Assembly: GCA_001429555.1 (NCBI GenBank)
Contig: LMSR01000011.1
Location: forward strand, 125,462 to 189,461
Direction: 5' to 3'
From: Nocardioides sp. Soil797
GTDB lineage: Bacteria; Actinomycetota; Actinomycetes; Propionibacteriales; Nocardioidaceae
Length of the DNA: 64,000 nt
The notes under the pieces are model-generated. The model made no database searches. It saw nothing but the letters and a program-made list of their open reading frames with translations, and was not told where the DNA came from. Both the position numbers and the translations under genes were made by a program. Shown here piece after piece: positions 8,500 through 18,399 of this stretch (position 1 is the stretch's first letter; every line of letters starts with the position of its first letter).

Positions 8500-9813
8500 T
8501 CAGTCCTTGACGTAGGGCTGGCCGTCGGCGGCAGGGGTACGCACGCGTCCCACGAATCCGGCAACGGCGATCAGGGTGGCCAGGTAGGGAGCCACGGCGA
8601 TCAGCTCCGAGGGCACCTTGGTGACCAGTCCGAAGTCGTCCTTCATGGCAGCGGTCAACGCGAAGAAGAACGCGGCCATGGTGGCACCGATGGGGTGCCA
8701 GCGGCCCATGATCACCGCGGCTAGGGCCATGAAGCCCTGACCGTTGGCGGCGTTGTCCGTGAACGAACCGGACGACCCGACGGTGTAGAACGCACCGCCG
8801 AGTCCGGCCAGGCCACCACCGAGCAGGACTGCCTGCCAGCGCACCCGGTTGACCTTGATGCCGACGGTGTCGGCAGCCTTGGGGTGCTCGCCGACCGAAC
8901 GGACCCGCAGGCCCCAACGGGTCTGGTAGAGCAGGAACCAGACGACGATCGGCGCCAACAGGGTGATGTAGACGAGGATCGACTGGTTGAACAGGGCCCG
9001 GCCGATCACCGGGATCTGGGACAGCCCGGGGATCTCGATCGGGGTCAGGGGGTCGGGCGGGTCACTCAGCAGCGTGTTGAGGCTCTCGTTCTCCTGCTGG
9101 GTCGGGATCTGCCCGAGCAGGAACGTGGTCAGGCCCAACGCCAGGGCGATCAGCACGACACCGACGACCACCTGGTCGACGTGGTAGCGCAGGGAGAACA
9201 GTCCCAGCACCAGTGCGACGAGTACGCCGGCCAGGGCAGCGCCGACCATGCCGGCCCCGTTGCTGTAGGCCAGCGAGCTGATCACGTATCCGAAGAACGC
9301 GCCCATCACCAGCTGCGCCTCGATGGCGATGTTGATGACACCGGCCCGCTCGCAGATCACCCCGGCCAGCGCACCCAGCACCAGCGGCGGGGAGTACTTC
9401 ACCATGCTCGGCAAAGGGTTGGTGATCCAGGCCTCGACCGCCGAGTCCTGGTCTGCGTAGTACCAGACCGTGAAGGCCACGTAGAAGGACAGTCCGACGG
9501 CCAGGTAGACCAGCAGTGCCCAGCCGTTGCGCGGCACGAGGTTGGCCGCGGCCGCGAGCAGGGCGATGCCGCTGACCGCCACGGCCACCCACACCAGGCG
9601 GAGGCCGTTGAAGGCCTCGGGCTGGTGGTCCTTGTCGGGCGAGGCTGCGTTGAGGAACAGTACGTCGGAGTTGTCGATGCTGATCGCCATCCAGAGCACG
9701 AGCCCGAAGACGATGGCGAAGGTGACGACCAGTTTGATCTGGCGCAGCTTGTCGGCCCGGTCGCGGACCGGGCGCTCGGCGGCCGGTGCCTCGGGAGTCA
9801 CGGTGGCGCTCAT
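8500..9813 (-). CDS. Nucleoside ABC transporter permease (NupQ/YufQ type)
   Basis: 437 residues with about ten hydrophobic helices and a short basic cytoplasmic N-terminus. Family block GALAGVICERAGVINIAIEAQ and the EAA-like VGEHPKAADTVGIKV place it in the branched-chain/BMP importer permease family (BPD_transp_2). Its ATG overlaps the stop of the second permease by 4 bases (9810-9813). It works with the permease at 9810, the ATPase at 11123 and the lipoprotein at 12729 to import nucleosides. The adjoining cdd and deoA support that substrate. Confidence 0.92.
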   Translation of the reverse strand: MSATVTPEAPAAERPVRDRADKLRQIKLVVTFAIVFGLVLWMAISIDNSDVLFLNAASPDKDHQPEAFNGLRLVWVAVAVSGIALLAAAANLVPRNGWALLVYLAVGLSFYVAFTVWYYADQDSAVEAWITNPLPSMVKYSPPLVLGALAGVICERAGVINIAIEAQLVMGAFFGYVISSLAYSNGAGMVGAALAGVLVALVLGLFSLRYHVDQVVVGVVLIALALGLTTFLLGQIPTQQENESLNTLLSDPPDPLTPIEIPGLSQIPVIGRALFNQSILVYITLLAPIVVWFLLYQTRWGLRVRSVGEHPKAADTVGIKVNRVRWQAVLLGGGLAGLGGAFYTVGSSGSFTDNAANGQGFMALAAVIMGRWHPIGATMAAFFFALTAAMKDDFGLVTKVPSELIAVAPYLATLIAVAGFVGRVRTPAADGQPYVKD

Positions 9814-11126
9814 GCGGTTGCCTCCTTCGCAGCGAAGGTGTCAGTCGGTTCCTTGCGTCGTTGTCGGACCAGCCACCGAACCGCTGCGGGGGCCGCGACG
9901 AACAGGACGATGAGACCCTGGACGACCTGGACGATCTCGGGTGCGGTGCCTGCCGAGCTGGTCTGCATGGCGCCGCCGCCGACGGCGAGGGCACCGAAGA
10001 GCAGACCGGCCAGCACGCTGCCCAGCGGAGTGCCTCGGCCGAGGAGGGCCACGGTGATGGCGTCGAAGCCGATGGTGCCAACGAGGCTGGCGTTGTTGGA
10101 GGCCTGGTCGCCGTTGATGAGCATGGTGGCGGCCAGCCCGCTGAGGGCACCGGCGATGGCCATCGTCAGGATGAACACCTTGCCGGTGCTCATGCCTGCG
10201 GTGCGTGAGGCGTCGGGGTTGGCGCCGACCGAGCGCAACTCGAAACCGAGCGTGCTGCGGGTGAGCAGCCACCACACGACCACGGCGGCAAGGATCGCGA
10301 GCAGTACGCCGAGGTGGACGCCGAAGACCTCGGGGAAGGCGGCCGAGTCAGGCACCGGCGGCGACTGAGGCAGGCCGAGCTCGTCACCCGGTCGCTGGAA
10401 CGACTTCATCTCACCGAGTGCGTAGGCGAGGATGCCGGACGCCGCGATCGAGTTGAGCATGATGGTGCTGATCACCTCGTGGGCGCCGGTCGCTGCCTTG
10501 AGCAGACCGGCGATGGCTCCCCACAGCGCACCGGCCAGGATGCCGGCCAGCACCGAGGTCGGCAGCAGCAGGACCGCGGGAAGGTCCCAGGTGAAGCCGA
10601 CGTAGCTGGCGGCGAGCGTGCCGAGGATGATCTGGCCCTGGGCGCCGATGTTGAACAGGCCGGACCGGAAGGCCAACGAGACACCGAGACCGGCGCAGAT
10701 CAGCGGCGCCGCGCGGTTCAACGTGTGGGAGACCGCTTCCCCGGACCCGAGGGAAGCCTTCAGCAGGGCACCGTACGACGTGGTCACCACGTCGAAGGAG
10801 CGGGTGAAGAAGTCCCACGGGTAGACGAAGAAGTAGCCCATCGAGTCGATGACTTCCTGGTTGCTCAGCGCCATCAGGACGGCGCCGATCACCAGGGCCA
10901 GGAAGATCGCGGCAGCCGTGGTCAGGACCGTGTCGACGAGCGCGGAGCTGGACCGCCCGGCGGGCTTGGTCTCCGGCGACTTCGTCGCGGTGGCGTCCTC
11001 GCTCCCGGACTTCGCGCCGGGCTCGCCCTCGCCCGAGGTCGAAGACGCCGTCGGGCCGTCGGTCCGGGCCGGAGACTCTGCCGGGGAGCTTTCCTCTGCA
11101 GGGACCTTGTCGTCCTTCTCGCTCAT
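9810..11126 (-). CDS. Nucleoside ABC transporter permease (NupP/YufP type)
   Basis: 438 residues. The first about 65 residues are hydrophilic and low complexity (Glu/Ser/Pro/Lys rich), followed by the membrane part with the family blocks FRSGLFNIGAQGQIILG and SVGANPDASRTAGMSTGK. It pairs with the 8500-9813 permease as a heterodimeric channel. Overlaps of 4 bases with both neighbours (9810-9813 and 11123-11126) indicate coupled translation. The long acidic/serine N-tail is longer than in Bacillus homologues. Confidence 0.92.
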   Translation of the reverse strand: MSEKDDKVPAEESSPAESPARTDGPTASSTSGEGEPGAKSGSEDATATKSPETKPAGRSSSALVDTVLTTAAAIFLALVIGAVLMALSNQEVIDSMGYFFVYPWDFFTRSFDVVTTSYGALLKASLGSGEAVSHTLNRAAPLICAGLGVSLAFRSGLFNIGAQGQIILGTLAASYVGFTWDLPAVLLLPTSVLAGILAGALWGAIAGLLKAATGAHEVISTIMLNSIAASGILAYALGEMKSFQRPGDELGLPQSPPVPDSAAFPEVFGVHLGVLLAILAAVVVWWLLTRSTLGFELRSVGANPDASRTAGMSTGKVFILTMAIAGALSGLAATMLINGDQASNNASLVGTIGFDAITVALLGRGTPLGSVLAGLLFGALAVGGGAMQTSSAGTAPEIVQVVQGLIVLFVAAPAAVRWLVRQRRKEPTDTFAAKEATA

Positions 11127-12631
11127 GCGGCACCTCCCTTCTCGGGGACTGCACCGGCCATCAGCAGGCCGATCTGTTCACGCTCGATGTCGGGGCTGAC
11201 GGTGTCGACGATGCGGCCGTCGTACATCACCGCGATGCGGTCGGAGAGCGCGAAGATCTCGTCGAGCTCGGTCGAGACGATGATCACCGCAGTGCCGCGG
11301 TCGCGCTCCTCGATGATGCGCTTGTGGATGAACTCGATGGAACCCACGTCGACGCCACGCGTCGGCTGGGAGGCGATGAGGACCTTGAGTGGGCGGGAGA
11401 ACTCACGCGCCACCACGACCTTCTGCTGGTTTCCGCCGGAGAGCGAACCGACCGGTGTCTCACGAGACGTGGTGCGGATGTCGAACTCCGCGATGCGCTG
11501 GTCGGCATTGCGCTCGATCGCGGCGAGCTTCAGGGCGGGTCCGGAGGAGAACTCTGGGGTGCGGTAGAGGTCGAGGACGAGGTTCTCACGCACGCTGAAC
11601 GTGGCGACGTAGCCGTCGTGGGAGCGGTCCTCGGGGATGTAGCCGATGCCTGCCGCGAGGCTGCGCTTGGGCCCGTGCTTGGCGATCGAGTCTCCGTCGA
11701 GGACGATGTCGCCGGCCGAGGGGCGCACCAGCCCGAGCAGCGACTTGATCAGCTCGGTCTGACCGTTGCCCTGGACCCCGGCGATGCCCAGCACTTCTCC
11801 GGCGCGGGCCTCGAAGCTGACGTCCTTGACCACCTCGTGGCCGCGCGGGTCGATGATCGTCACCCCGCGTGCCTCGAGGACCGGCTGGCCGACCTCGGGA
11901 GCGTCCTTGTCGACGACCAGGTTGACCTCGCGGCCGACCATCATCTCGGCCAGCTCGGCCTCGCTGGCCGACGGGTCGGCGGTGCCGACGATCTTGCCGC
12001 GGCGGATGACGCTGATCTTGTCGCCGACCGCCTTCACCTCGCGCAGCTTGTGGGTGATGAAGATGATCGAGGTGCCCTGGGCCTTGAGCTGGCGCATGAT
12101 CTCCATCAGCTCGTCGATCTCCTGCGGGGTCAACACCGCGGTGGGCTCGTCGAGGATCAACACCTTCGCCTCGTTGGCCAACGCCTTCAGGATCTCCACC
12201 CGCTGCTGAACGCCCACGGGGATGTCTTCGACCAACGCCTTGGGGTCGACGTGGAGGCCGTAGCGGTCGGAGAGGTCGCGGACCCGCTGCCCGGCCGCCT
12301 TGCGGTTCAGGATCGGGCCGCCCTCGCGGCCGAGCATGACGTTCTCGGCGACGGTGAACACCGGGACCAGCATGAAGTGCTGGTGAACCATGCCGATGCC
12401 GGCGTCGATCGCGTCACCCGGTGTGTTGAAGTGCACGGGCTTGCCATCGAGCAGGATCTGACCGGCGCTCGGCTCCAGGAGACCGTAGAGCATGTTCATC
12501 AGCGTCGACTTGCCGGCGCCGTTCTCACCCAACAGGCAGTGGATCTCGCCGGGTTCGATGGTCAGGTCGATCGCGTCGTTGGCGACGAAGTCACCGAACC
12601 GACGGGTCAGTCCCTGGATCTGCAACTGCAT
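11123..12631 (-). CDS. Nucleoside ABC transporter ATP-binding protein (NupO/YufO type)
   Basis: 502 residues with two ABC domains. Domain 1 (residues 1 to about 240) has Walker A LGENGAGKST, signature VGVQQRVEI and Walker B VLILDEPTAVL. Domain 2 has the weak P-loop GVQGNGQTEL and signature SGGNQQK followed by the ASQPTRGVD block in place of a canonical Walker B. This asymmetry is normal for sugar/nucleoside importers of this class. It energises the two permeases. A hairpin lies just upstream (12678-12711), between it and the lipoprotein gene. Confidence 0.94.
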   Translation of the reverse strand: MQLQIQGLTRRFGDFVANDAIDLTIEPGEIHCLLGENGAGKSTLMNMLYGLLEPSAGQILLDGKPVHFNTPGDAIDAGIGMVHQHFMLVPVFTVAENVMLGREGGPILNRKAAGQRVRDLSDRYGLHVDPKALVEDIPVGVQQRVEILKALANEAKVLILDEPTAVLTPQEIDELMEIMRQLKAQGTSIIFITHKLREVKAVGDKISVIRRGKIVGTADPSASEAELAEMMVGREVNLVVDKDAPEVGQPVLEARGVTIIDPRGHEVVKDVSFEARAGEVLGIAGVQGNGQTELIKSLLGLVRPSAGDIVLDGDSIAKHGPKRSLAAGIGYIPEDRSHDGYVATFSVRENLVLDLYRTPEFSSGPALKLAAIERNADQRIAEFDIRTTSRETPVGSLSGGNQQKVVVAREFSRPLKVLIASQPTRGVDVGSIEFIHKRIIEERDRGTAVIIVSTELDEIFALSDRIAVMYDGRIVDTVSPDIEREQIGLLMAGAVPEKGGAA

Positions 12632-12677
12632 GGCACTCCCTTGTGCGATGGCCGTCGTAGGAAGGATAGAGGAGACG

Positions 12678-12711
12678 GATCGGGGCGGGAACCGTGGTTC
12701 CCGCCCCGATC
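12678..12711 (-). terminator. Intercistronic hairpin downstream of the BMP lipoprotein gene
   Basis: A perfect 16-bp inverted repeat (12678-12693 and 12696-12711) lies in the 97-base gap between the binding-protein gene and the transporter ATPase gene of the same operon. It probably protects or attenuates the transcript, so that more binding protein than transporter is made, as is common for binding-protein operons. Confidence 0.7.
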
Positions 12712-12728
12712 GTGTCGCGCTGGATCAA

Positions 12729-13817
12729 TCAGGAGACGGTGATCTCTCCGGAGATGATCTTGGCCTTCAGGTCTTCGATCTCGTCCTTGGTGGCCTGATC
12801 GATGTCACCGTCGAACTCGTGGTACGGCGCCAGCGAGACCCCGCCGTTCTCGAGCGTGCCGGTGTAGGGCTCGTTGGTGAAGGTGCCGTCGATGGAGCTC
12901 TTGATGGCGTCCTCGACAGCCACGTCCATGCCCTTCATGACCGAGCTGAGCAGCAGGTCGCAGTACTCGGCGGCCGAGACACAACCGTCGGTGTCGACCC
13001 AGATGGCCTTCTTGTCCGCCTGCTTGACGGCCTGCAGGCCACCGAGGCCGGCCGGACCGGCAACGGGCATGACGATGTCGGCGCCCTGGCGGATCAGGGC
13101 CTCGGCCAGTGACTGGCCCTTCGACTGGTTCTCGAAGTCGTCGGTGAAGGAGCCGTTCTGCTTGTCGACGTCCCAGCCGACGACCTTGACGTCGGCGTCC
13201 TTCTCCTGGTTGTAGTAGTCAACGCCCTTGGCAAAGCCGTCCATGAAGATGGTCACGGTCGGGATCTTGGCGCCACCGAAGGTGCCGACGATCTGCGACT
13301 CGGTCTGCGAGGCGGCCAGGTAACCGGCGAGGAACGCGGGCTGGTCGGTCGCGAAGCCGAGGCCCTTGACGTTCTTGGCCGGCTTCTCGTAACCGAAGTC
13401 GACGATCGAGTAGTCGATCTTCTTGTGCTTCTTGGCTGCCGCCTCGGTGGCGTCGCCGAGCAGGAAGCCGACCGTGCTGATGTGCTTGCAACCGGCCTTG
13501 GCGAGGTTCTCCAGGTTGGAGGCGTAGTCCGAGTCGGACTTCGACTCGGCCTCGGCGGTCTGGATGCCGTAGTCCTCCTTGGCCTTCACCAGGCCGTCGT
13601 GCGAGGTCTGGTTGAACGACTTGTCATCGAAGCCGCCCGAGTCGGAGACCATGCACGCCTTGAAGTCGGGGTGGCTCTCCTTGGGCGTGGTCGACGACTC
13701 GCTCGAGCTCGGGTCACCCGAAGCATCCGAGTCGTTGTCGCTGGGTCGTTCACCACAGCTGGTCAGCGCGAGCGCGGCCAGGCTCAGCGCAACTGCAATG
13801 CGTGCCGTCTTCTTCAC
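12729..13817 (-). CDS. BMP-family nucleoside-binding lipoprotein
   Basis: 362 residues from a GTG at 13817 that has a perfect AGGAGG 5 bases upstream. A lipoprotein signal (KKTARIAVALSLAALALTSC) puts the lipid-bearing Cys at residue 20; an acidic Ser/Asp-rich linker follows. The Bmp/Med domain begins at about residue 50, with CMVSDSGGFDDKSFNQ, then GFLLGDA, GTFGGAKIP and VWVDTDGC. It captures nucleosides outside the membrane for the ABC transporter encoded next. It is the first gene of that operon; the ligand (purine or pyrimidine nucleoside) cannot be told from sequence alone. Confidence 0.93.
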   Translation of the reverse strand: MKKTARIAVALSLAALALTSCGERPSDNDSDASGDPSSSESSTTPKESHPDFKACMVSDSGGFDDKSFNQTSHDGLVKAKEDYGIQTAEAESKSDSDYASNLENLAKAGCKHISTVGFLLGDATEAAAKKHKKIDYSIVDFGYEKPAKNVKGLGFATDQPAFLAGYLAASQTESQIVGTFGGAKIPTVTIFMDGFAKGVDYYNQEKDADVKVVGWDVDKQNGSFTDDFENQSKGQSLAEALIRQGADIVMPVAGPAGLGGLQAVKQADKKAIWVDTDGCVSAAEYCDLLLSSVMKGMDVAVEDAIKSSIDGTFTNEPYTGTLENGGVSLAPYHEFDGDIDQATKDEIEDLKAKIISGEITVS

Positions 13818-13936
13818 GGCGTCCTCCTGAGGTCGGTTTCGGCCCCGCGGATCCCGGGCCACCGGGTCACACTAAGCCCACGATCCGAGAAAAGGACGCA
13901 TTCGTGCAGAACTGTTACCTGCCGGTGATCGACAAC

Positions 13937-15112
13937 TCAGCCGAAGGACTCAACGGCGGCACCGGCCAGCACGGCAGCGCCGATGCCGATGGCCCGTTCG
14001 TCGATGCGCAGATCCCCCTGGTGCAGGTCGTAGATGGGGCCGCCCGGGGTGCGGGTCCCGAGGCGTCCCATGGCCCCCGGGACGTGCTCGAGGTACCAGC
14101 CGAAGTCTTCACCGCCCAGGCTCTGCAGCGTCGGGACCGCTCCCTCCGGACCGAGTACGGCGGCCACCGCGCGGCCCATGGCACCGATGGCGGCGTGGTC
14201 GTTGACCACCGGCGGGACTCCGCGCACGTAGCCGGTCTCCGCCCGGACGCCGTACGGCGCGACGATCTGGTCGACCAGCTCGCGAACCAGGTCCTCTGCA
14301 CCGGCCCAGGCGACCGCGTCCAGCATGCGCACGGTGCCGGCGACCCGTCCGGTCGCCGGGATGACGTTGTGGATGGCACCGGCCCGGATCAGGCCCCAGA
14401 CCACGCTGACGCCGGCGCGTGGGTCCAGGCGACGCGACAGGACCGCAGGCAGCTCGGTGACCAGCTTGCCGAGCGCGAAGGTCAGGTCCTCGGTCAGGTG
14501 AGGACGTGAGGTGTGTCCGCCCTTGCCGACCAGGTGCACGTCGAGTGCGTCGGCCGCACCGGTCAACGGGCCTTCGCGCAAGCCGACGTTGCCGACGTCG
14601 ACGGTGGGGTCGCAGTGCAGACAGAAGATCCGCTCGACTCCCCTGAGTGCCTCACGCGAGAGCATCTCGAGCGCCCCGCCGGGCATGACCTCTTCGGCCG
14701 GCTGGAACAGCAACCGCACCCGCCCCTTGAGCATGCTGCGGTCGGCGAGCTCGGCCAGGGCCAGACCGGCGCCCAGCAGTGCCGTGGTGTGGACGTCGTG
14801 TCCACAGGCATGGGCGACGCCGGGGACCGTGCTCGCCCAGGGGTCGTCGGTGCGGTCGTCGACCGGCAGGGCATCGAGGTCTGCCCGCAACGCGACGACC
14901 GGGCCCGACTCCCCCAGCTCGGCGATCATTCCGTTGCGGGGCAGCCGACGCACCCTGATGCCGGCCTGTTCGAGTCGTGCGGCGACGAGCTCGGTGGTGC
15001 GCGCCTCGCTCCAGGACAGCTCGGGGTGAGCGTGCAGGTCGCGCCGGAACTCGAGGAGCTCGGTGGCGTACTTCTCGAGAACGGTGGCGACGAGTTCGTG
15101 GGCTTCAGACAT
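13937..15112 (-). CDS. M20 family amidohydrolase
   Basis: 391 residues from the ATG at 15112 (MSEAHELVATV). Metal-binding motifs of M20/IAA-amino-acid hydrolase peptidases are visible: RRDLHAHPELSW, RADLDALPV, ACGHDVHTT, FQPAEE (catalytic Glu) and GGEDFGWYLE near the end. It should hydrolyse an N-acyl amino acid or similar amide in the cytosol. It lies in the same direction as, and 119 bases upstream of, the BMP lipoprotein gene, and may be transcribed with it. The substrate is unknown. Confidence 0.92.
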   Translation of the reverse strand: MSEAHELVATVLEKYATELLEFRRDLHAHPELSWSEARTTELVAARLEQAGIRVRRLPRNGMIAELGESGPVVALRADLDALPVDDRTDDPWASTVPGVAHACGHDVHTTALLGAGLALAELADRSMLKGRVRLLFQPAEEVMPGGALEMLSREALRGVERIFCLHCDPTVDVGNVGLREGPLTGAADALDVHLVGKGGHTSRPHLTEDLTFALGKLVTELPAVLSRRLDPRAGVSVVWGLIRAGAIHNVIPATGRVAGTVRMLDAVAWAGAEDLVRELVDQIVAPYGVRAETGYVRGVPPVVNDHAAIGAMGRAVAAVLGPEGAVPTLQSLGGEDFGWYLEHVPGAMGRLGTRTPGGPIYDLHQGDLRIDERAIGIGAAVLAGAAVESFG

Positions 15113-15259
15113 CTCGCTTCGAGCATATCCGCCGGATGCCGCCGCGTGGCCCGGCGTCCATCTCTCCGCGATGACCGTTGGGGTGCCTCGGTGGGAGCGC
15201 AGCTGCACGGGGAGCACATCGGGCGAGCGCTGGGTGGTGCCGCTGCAGGTGGTCGCGCG

Positions 15260-16243
15260 TCAGCCTTCGTCGTACGCCGCAAGGATGCGGTCGGCGGCCT
15301 CGGGAGCGGCCATCTCGCCGTCCAGCACCGACGTTCGTACGTCGTCGCGCACGGCCGCAACGCCCGGGGATCGGCGCAGCCGCTCGGCCAGCTCGTCACG
15401 GACCAAGGCCCAGGTGAAGTCGAGCTGCTGGTTCGCGCGCTTGCGGGCCAGCCCGGCCTCGCCGAGATGCTCGCGGTGGCTGAGGATGCGCTCCCACACG
15501 TCGTCGACGCCGACGTCGGTCAGGGCGGAGCAGGTCACCACCGGCGAGGCCCACTCCCCCTTGCCCTGGACCAGGCGCATGGCGCCGGCGAGCTCACGGG
15601 CGGCGACCCGGGCCTCGCCCTCGTGGTCCTGGTCTGCCTTGTTGACCGCGATCACGTCGGCGATCTCGAGGATGCCCTTCTTGATGCCTTGGAGCTGATC
15701 GCCGGTGCGGGCCAGGGTGAGGAACAGGAAGGTGTCGACCATGCCGGCCACCGTCACCTCGGACTGGCCCACACCGACGGTCTCCACCAGCACCACGTCG
15801 TGGCCGGCGGCCTCGAGGATGATCATCGCCTGGGTGGTCGCACGGGCGACTCCACCGAGGGTTCCGGCCGAGGGCGACGGACGGATGTAGGCGCCCGGGC
15901 TGGCCGAGAGCCGCGACATCCGAGTCTTGTCCCCGAGCACGGAGCCGCCGGTGCGCACTGACGACGGGTCGACCGCGAGCACACCCACCTTGTGGTCGGC
16001 ATCGACCAGCTTCATGCCGAGCGCCTCGATGAAGGTCGACTTGCCGACCCCGGGAACCCCGGAGATGCCGACCCGCACGGCGTTCCCGGAGTCAGGGGTG
16101 AGGTCGGCCAGGAGCTCGCGCGCCGCCACCCGGTGGTCGGGCAGTGACGACTCCACCAGCGTGATCGCTCGGGACACCGCGGCACGCTGTCCCTCGCGAA
16201 CGCCGGCCACGAGTGCCTCGACGTCGACCTGCCGGCGACTCAC
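15260..16243 (-). CDS. meaB: Methylmalonyl-CoA mutase-associated GTPase MeaB
   Basis: 327 residues. G3E-type P-loop GTPase that gates B12 loading and protects methylmalonyl-CoA mutase. Walker A is GVPGVGKST; the Walker-B/switch region [12 protein letters not shown] and the guanine-binding NKAD follow in order. Its GTG start (16243) overlaps the mutB stop by 4 bases (GTGA), so it is translated after the mutase genes. The C-terminal helix region for dimerisation is present, giving the usual length. Confidence 0.96.
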   Translation of the reverse strand: MSRRQVDVEALVAGVREGQRAAVSRAITLVESSLPDHRVAARELLADLTPDSGNAVRVGISGVPGVGKSTFIEALGMKLVDADHKVGVLAVDPSSVRTGGSVLGDKTRMSRLSASPGAYIRPSPSAGTLGGVARATTQAMIILEAAGHDVVLVETVGVGQSEVTVAGMVDTFLFLTLARTGDQLQGIKKGILEIADVIAVNKADQDHEGEARVAARELAGAMRLVQGKGEWASPVVTCSALTDVGVDDVWERILSHREHLGEAGLARKRANQQLDFTWALVRDELAERLRRSPGVAAVRDDVRTSVLDGEMAAPEAADRILAAYDEG

Positions 16244-18399
16244 GACGAGAGCTTCTCCAGCAGGTCGATCGCGGACTCGGCGATCACCGTGCCGGGCAGG
16301 AACACCGCGGCGGCACCCATCTCCCGGAGCGTCTCGACGTCGTCTGGCGGGATGACCCCACCGATGACGATCATGATGTCCGGACGTCCGAGGTCGGCCA
16401 GCGCACGCTTCAGTGCGGGCAGCAGCGTGAGGTGACCCGCGGCGAGCGAGGAGACCCCGACGATGTGCACGTCGGCGTCGACCGCCTGCTGGGCGACCTC
16501 CTCGGGGGTGGAGAACAGCGGGCCCACGTCGACGTCGAAGCCCATGTCGGCAAAGGCAGTGACGACGACCTTCTGGCCGCGGTCGTGGCCGTCCTGGCCC
16601 ATCTTCGCGACGAGGATGCGGGGACGGCGCCCCTCCTCCTCCTCGAACTTCTCCGTGGCGGCGACGACGGCGTCAACCGCGGAGTCGCCACCTTCGGCTG
16701 CTTCGGACCTGTACACACCGCTGATCGTACGGATCACGGCCTGGTGACGCCCGTAGACCTTCTCCAGGGCCTCCGAGATCTCACCGACGGTGGCCTTGGC
16801 ACGGGCCGCGTCGACCGCGAGGGCGAGCAGGTTGCCGTCGAGCGAGCCCTTGGTGGCACCGCGCTCGGCGGAGTTCGTCAGGGCCCTGAGGGCGTCGTCG
16901 ACCGCTTCCTGACTGCGCTCGGCGCGGAGTCTCTCGAGCTTGGCGATCTGCTGGCGGTAGACGTCGTCGTTGTCGACCTTGAGCACGTCGAGCTTGTCCT
17001 CGACCGGGAGCCGGTAGGTGTTCACGCCGATCAGCTTCTGGGCCCCGGAGTCGAGCCGGGCCTGGGTGCGGGCGGCAGCCTCCTCGATGCGCATCTTCGG
17101 GATGCCCTGCTCGATCGCAGCAGCCATGCCACCGGCGGCCTCGGCCTCCTGGATGTGCTGCCAGGCGCGCTCGGCCAGGTCGTGGGTGAGCTTCTCGACG
17201 TAGTAGGAACCGGCCCACGGGTCGATGATCTCGGTGGTGCGCGACTCCTGCTGCAACAACAGCTGGGTGTTGCGGGCGATCCTGGCCGAGAAGTCGGTCG
17301 GCAGCGCGATCGCCTCATCGAGGGCGTTGGTGTGCAACGACTGGGTGTGGCCCTGGGTCGCGGCCATCGCCTCGATCGCCGTACGCCCGACGTTGTTGTA
17401 GACGTCCTGTGCGGTCAGCGACCAGCCGGAGGTCTGCGAGTGGGTGCGCAGCGAGAGCGACTTCGGGTTCTGCGGGTCGAACTGGCGCACCAACCTCGCC
17501 CACAGGGCCCGGGCCGCGCGCATCTTGGCGATCTCCATGTAGAAGTTCATCCCGATCGCCCAGAAGAAGCTCAGGCGGGGCGCGAACTGGTCGATCGTCA
17601 TGCCGGTCTCGAGGCCGGCGCGGATGTATTCCACACCGTCGGCCAGCGTGTAGGCGAGCTCGAGGTCGTTCGTGGCCCCGGCTTCCTGGATGTGGTAGCC
17701 GGAGATCGAGATCGAGTTGAAGCGTGGCATCTTCGCCGAGGTGTAGCTGAAGATGTCGGAGATGATCCGCATCGACGGGGCCGGCGGATAGATGTAGGTG
17801 TTGCGGACCATGAACTCCTTGAGGATGTCGTTCTGGATGGTTCCCGCGAGCTGTTCCGGCTTCACCCCCTGCTCCTCGGCGGCGGCGATGTAGAGCGCGA
17901 GCACCGGCAGCACGGCACCGTTCATCGTCATCGACACCGACATCTCGTCGAGCGGGATGCCGTCGAAGAGGGTGCGGGTGTCATAGATCGAGTCGATCGC
18001 CACACCGGCCATGCCGACGTCACCGCGCACGCGCGGGTGGTCGGAGTCGTAGCCACGGTGGGTGGCCAGGTCGAAGGCGACCGACAGGCCCTTCTGCCCG
18101 GCAGCCAGGTTGCGGCGGTAGAACGCGTTGGACTCCTCGGCGGTGGAGAAGCCGGCGTACTGACGGATGGTCCACGGCTGCGTGGTGTACATCGTCGGGT
18201 AGGGACCGCGCAGGAACGGGCTCAGGCCGGGCAGGGTGTCGAGCGCGTCGAGGCCCTCGAGGTGCTCGGGGCCGTAGACCGGCAGCACCGGGATGCCCTC
18301 GGGGCTCTGCCACGGCTCGGCGTCCGCGATGGGTGTCGAGGTGGTCTCGACCGACGACGAAGTCAGCGGGAGCCCGGCGAAGGATTCAGGAATGCTCAT
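16240..18399 (-). CDS. mutB: Methylmalonyl-CoA mutase, large (catalytic) subunit
   Basis: 719 residues. Interconverts (R)-methylmalonyl-CoA and succinyl-CoA with adenosylcobalamin. The N-terminal TIM barrel carries the [17 protein letters not shown] substrate block. The C-terminal B12 domain has the base-off motif [10 protein letters not shown] with the cobalt-binding His, followed by the SSLAAGH block. It starts with ATG overlapping the mutA stop (ATGA) and overlaps meaB at the other end. It feeds propionyl-CoA carbon into the TCA genes in this window. Confidence 0.98.
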   Translation of the reverse strand: MSIPESFAGLPLTSSSVETTSTPIADAEPWQSPEGIPVLPVYGPEHLEGLDALDTLPGLSPFLRGPYPTMYTTQPWTIRQYAGFSTAEESNAFYRRNLAAGQKGLSVAFDLATHRGYDSDHPRVRGDVGMAGVAIDSIYDTRTLFDGIPLDEMSVSMTMNGAVLPVLALYIAAAEEQGVKPEQLAGTIQNDILKEFMVRNTYIYPPAPSMRIISDIFSYTSAKMPRFNSISISGYHIQEAGATNDLELAYTLADGVEYIRAGLETGMTIDQFAPRLSFFWAIGMNFYMEIAKMRAARALWARLVRQFDPQNPKSLSLRTHSQTSGWSLTAQDVYNNVGRTAIEAMAATQGHTQSLHTNALDEAIALPTDFSARIARNTQLLLQQESRTTEIIDPWAGSYYVEKLTHDLAERAWQHIQEAEAAGGMAAAIEQGIPKMRIEEAAARTQARLDSGAQKLIGVNTYRLPVEDKLDVLKVDNDDVYRQQIAKLERLRAERSQEAVDDALRALTNSAERGATKGSLDGNLLALAVDAARAKATVGEISEALEKVYGRHQAVIRTISGVYRSEAAEGGDSAVDAVVAATEKFEEEEGRRPRILVAKMGQDGHDRGQKVVVTAFADMGFDVDVGPLFSTPEEVAQQAVDADVHIVGVSSLAAGHLTLLPALKRALADLGRPDIMIVIGGVIPPDDVETLREMGAAAVFLPGTVIAESAIDLLEKLSS

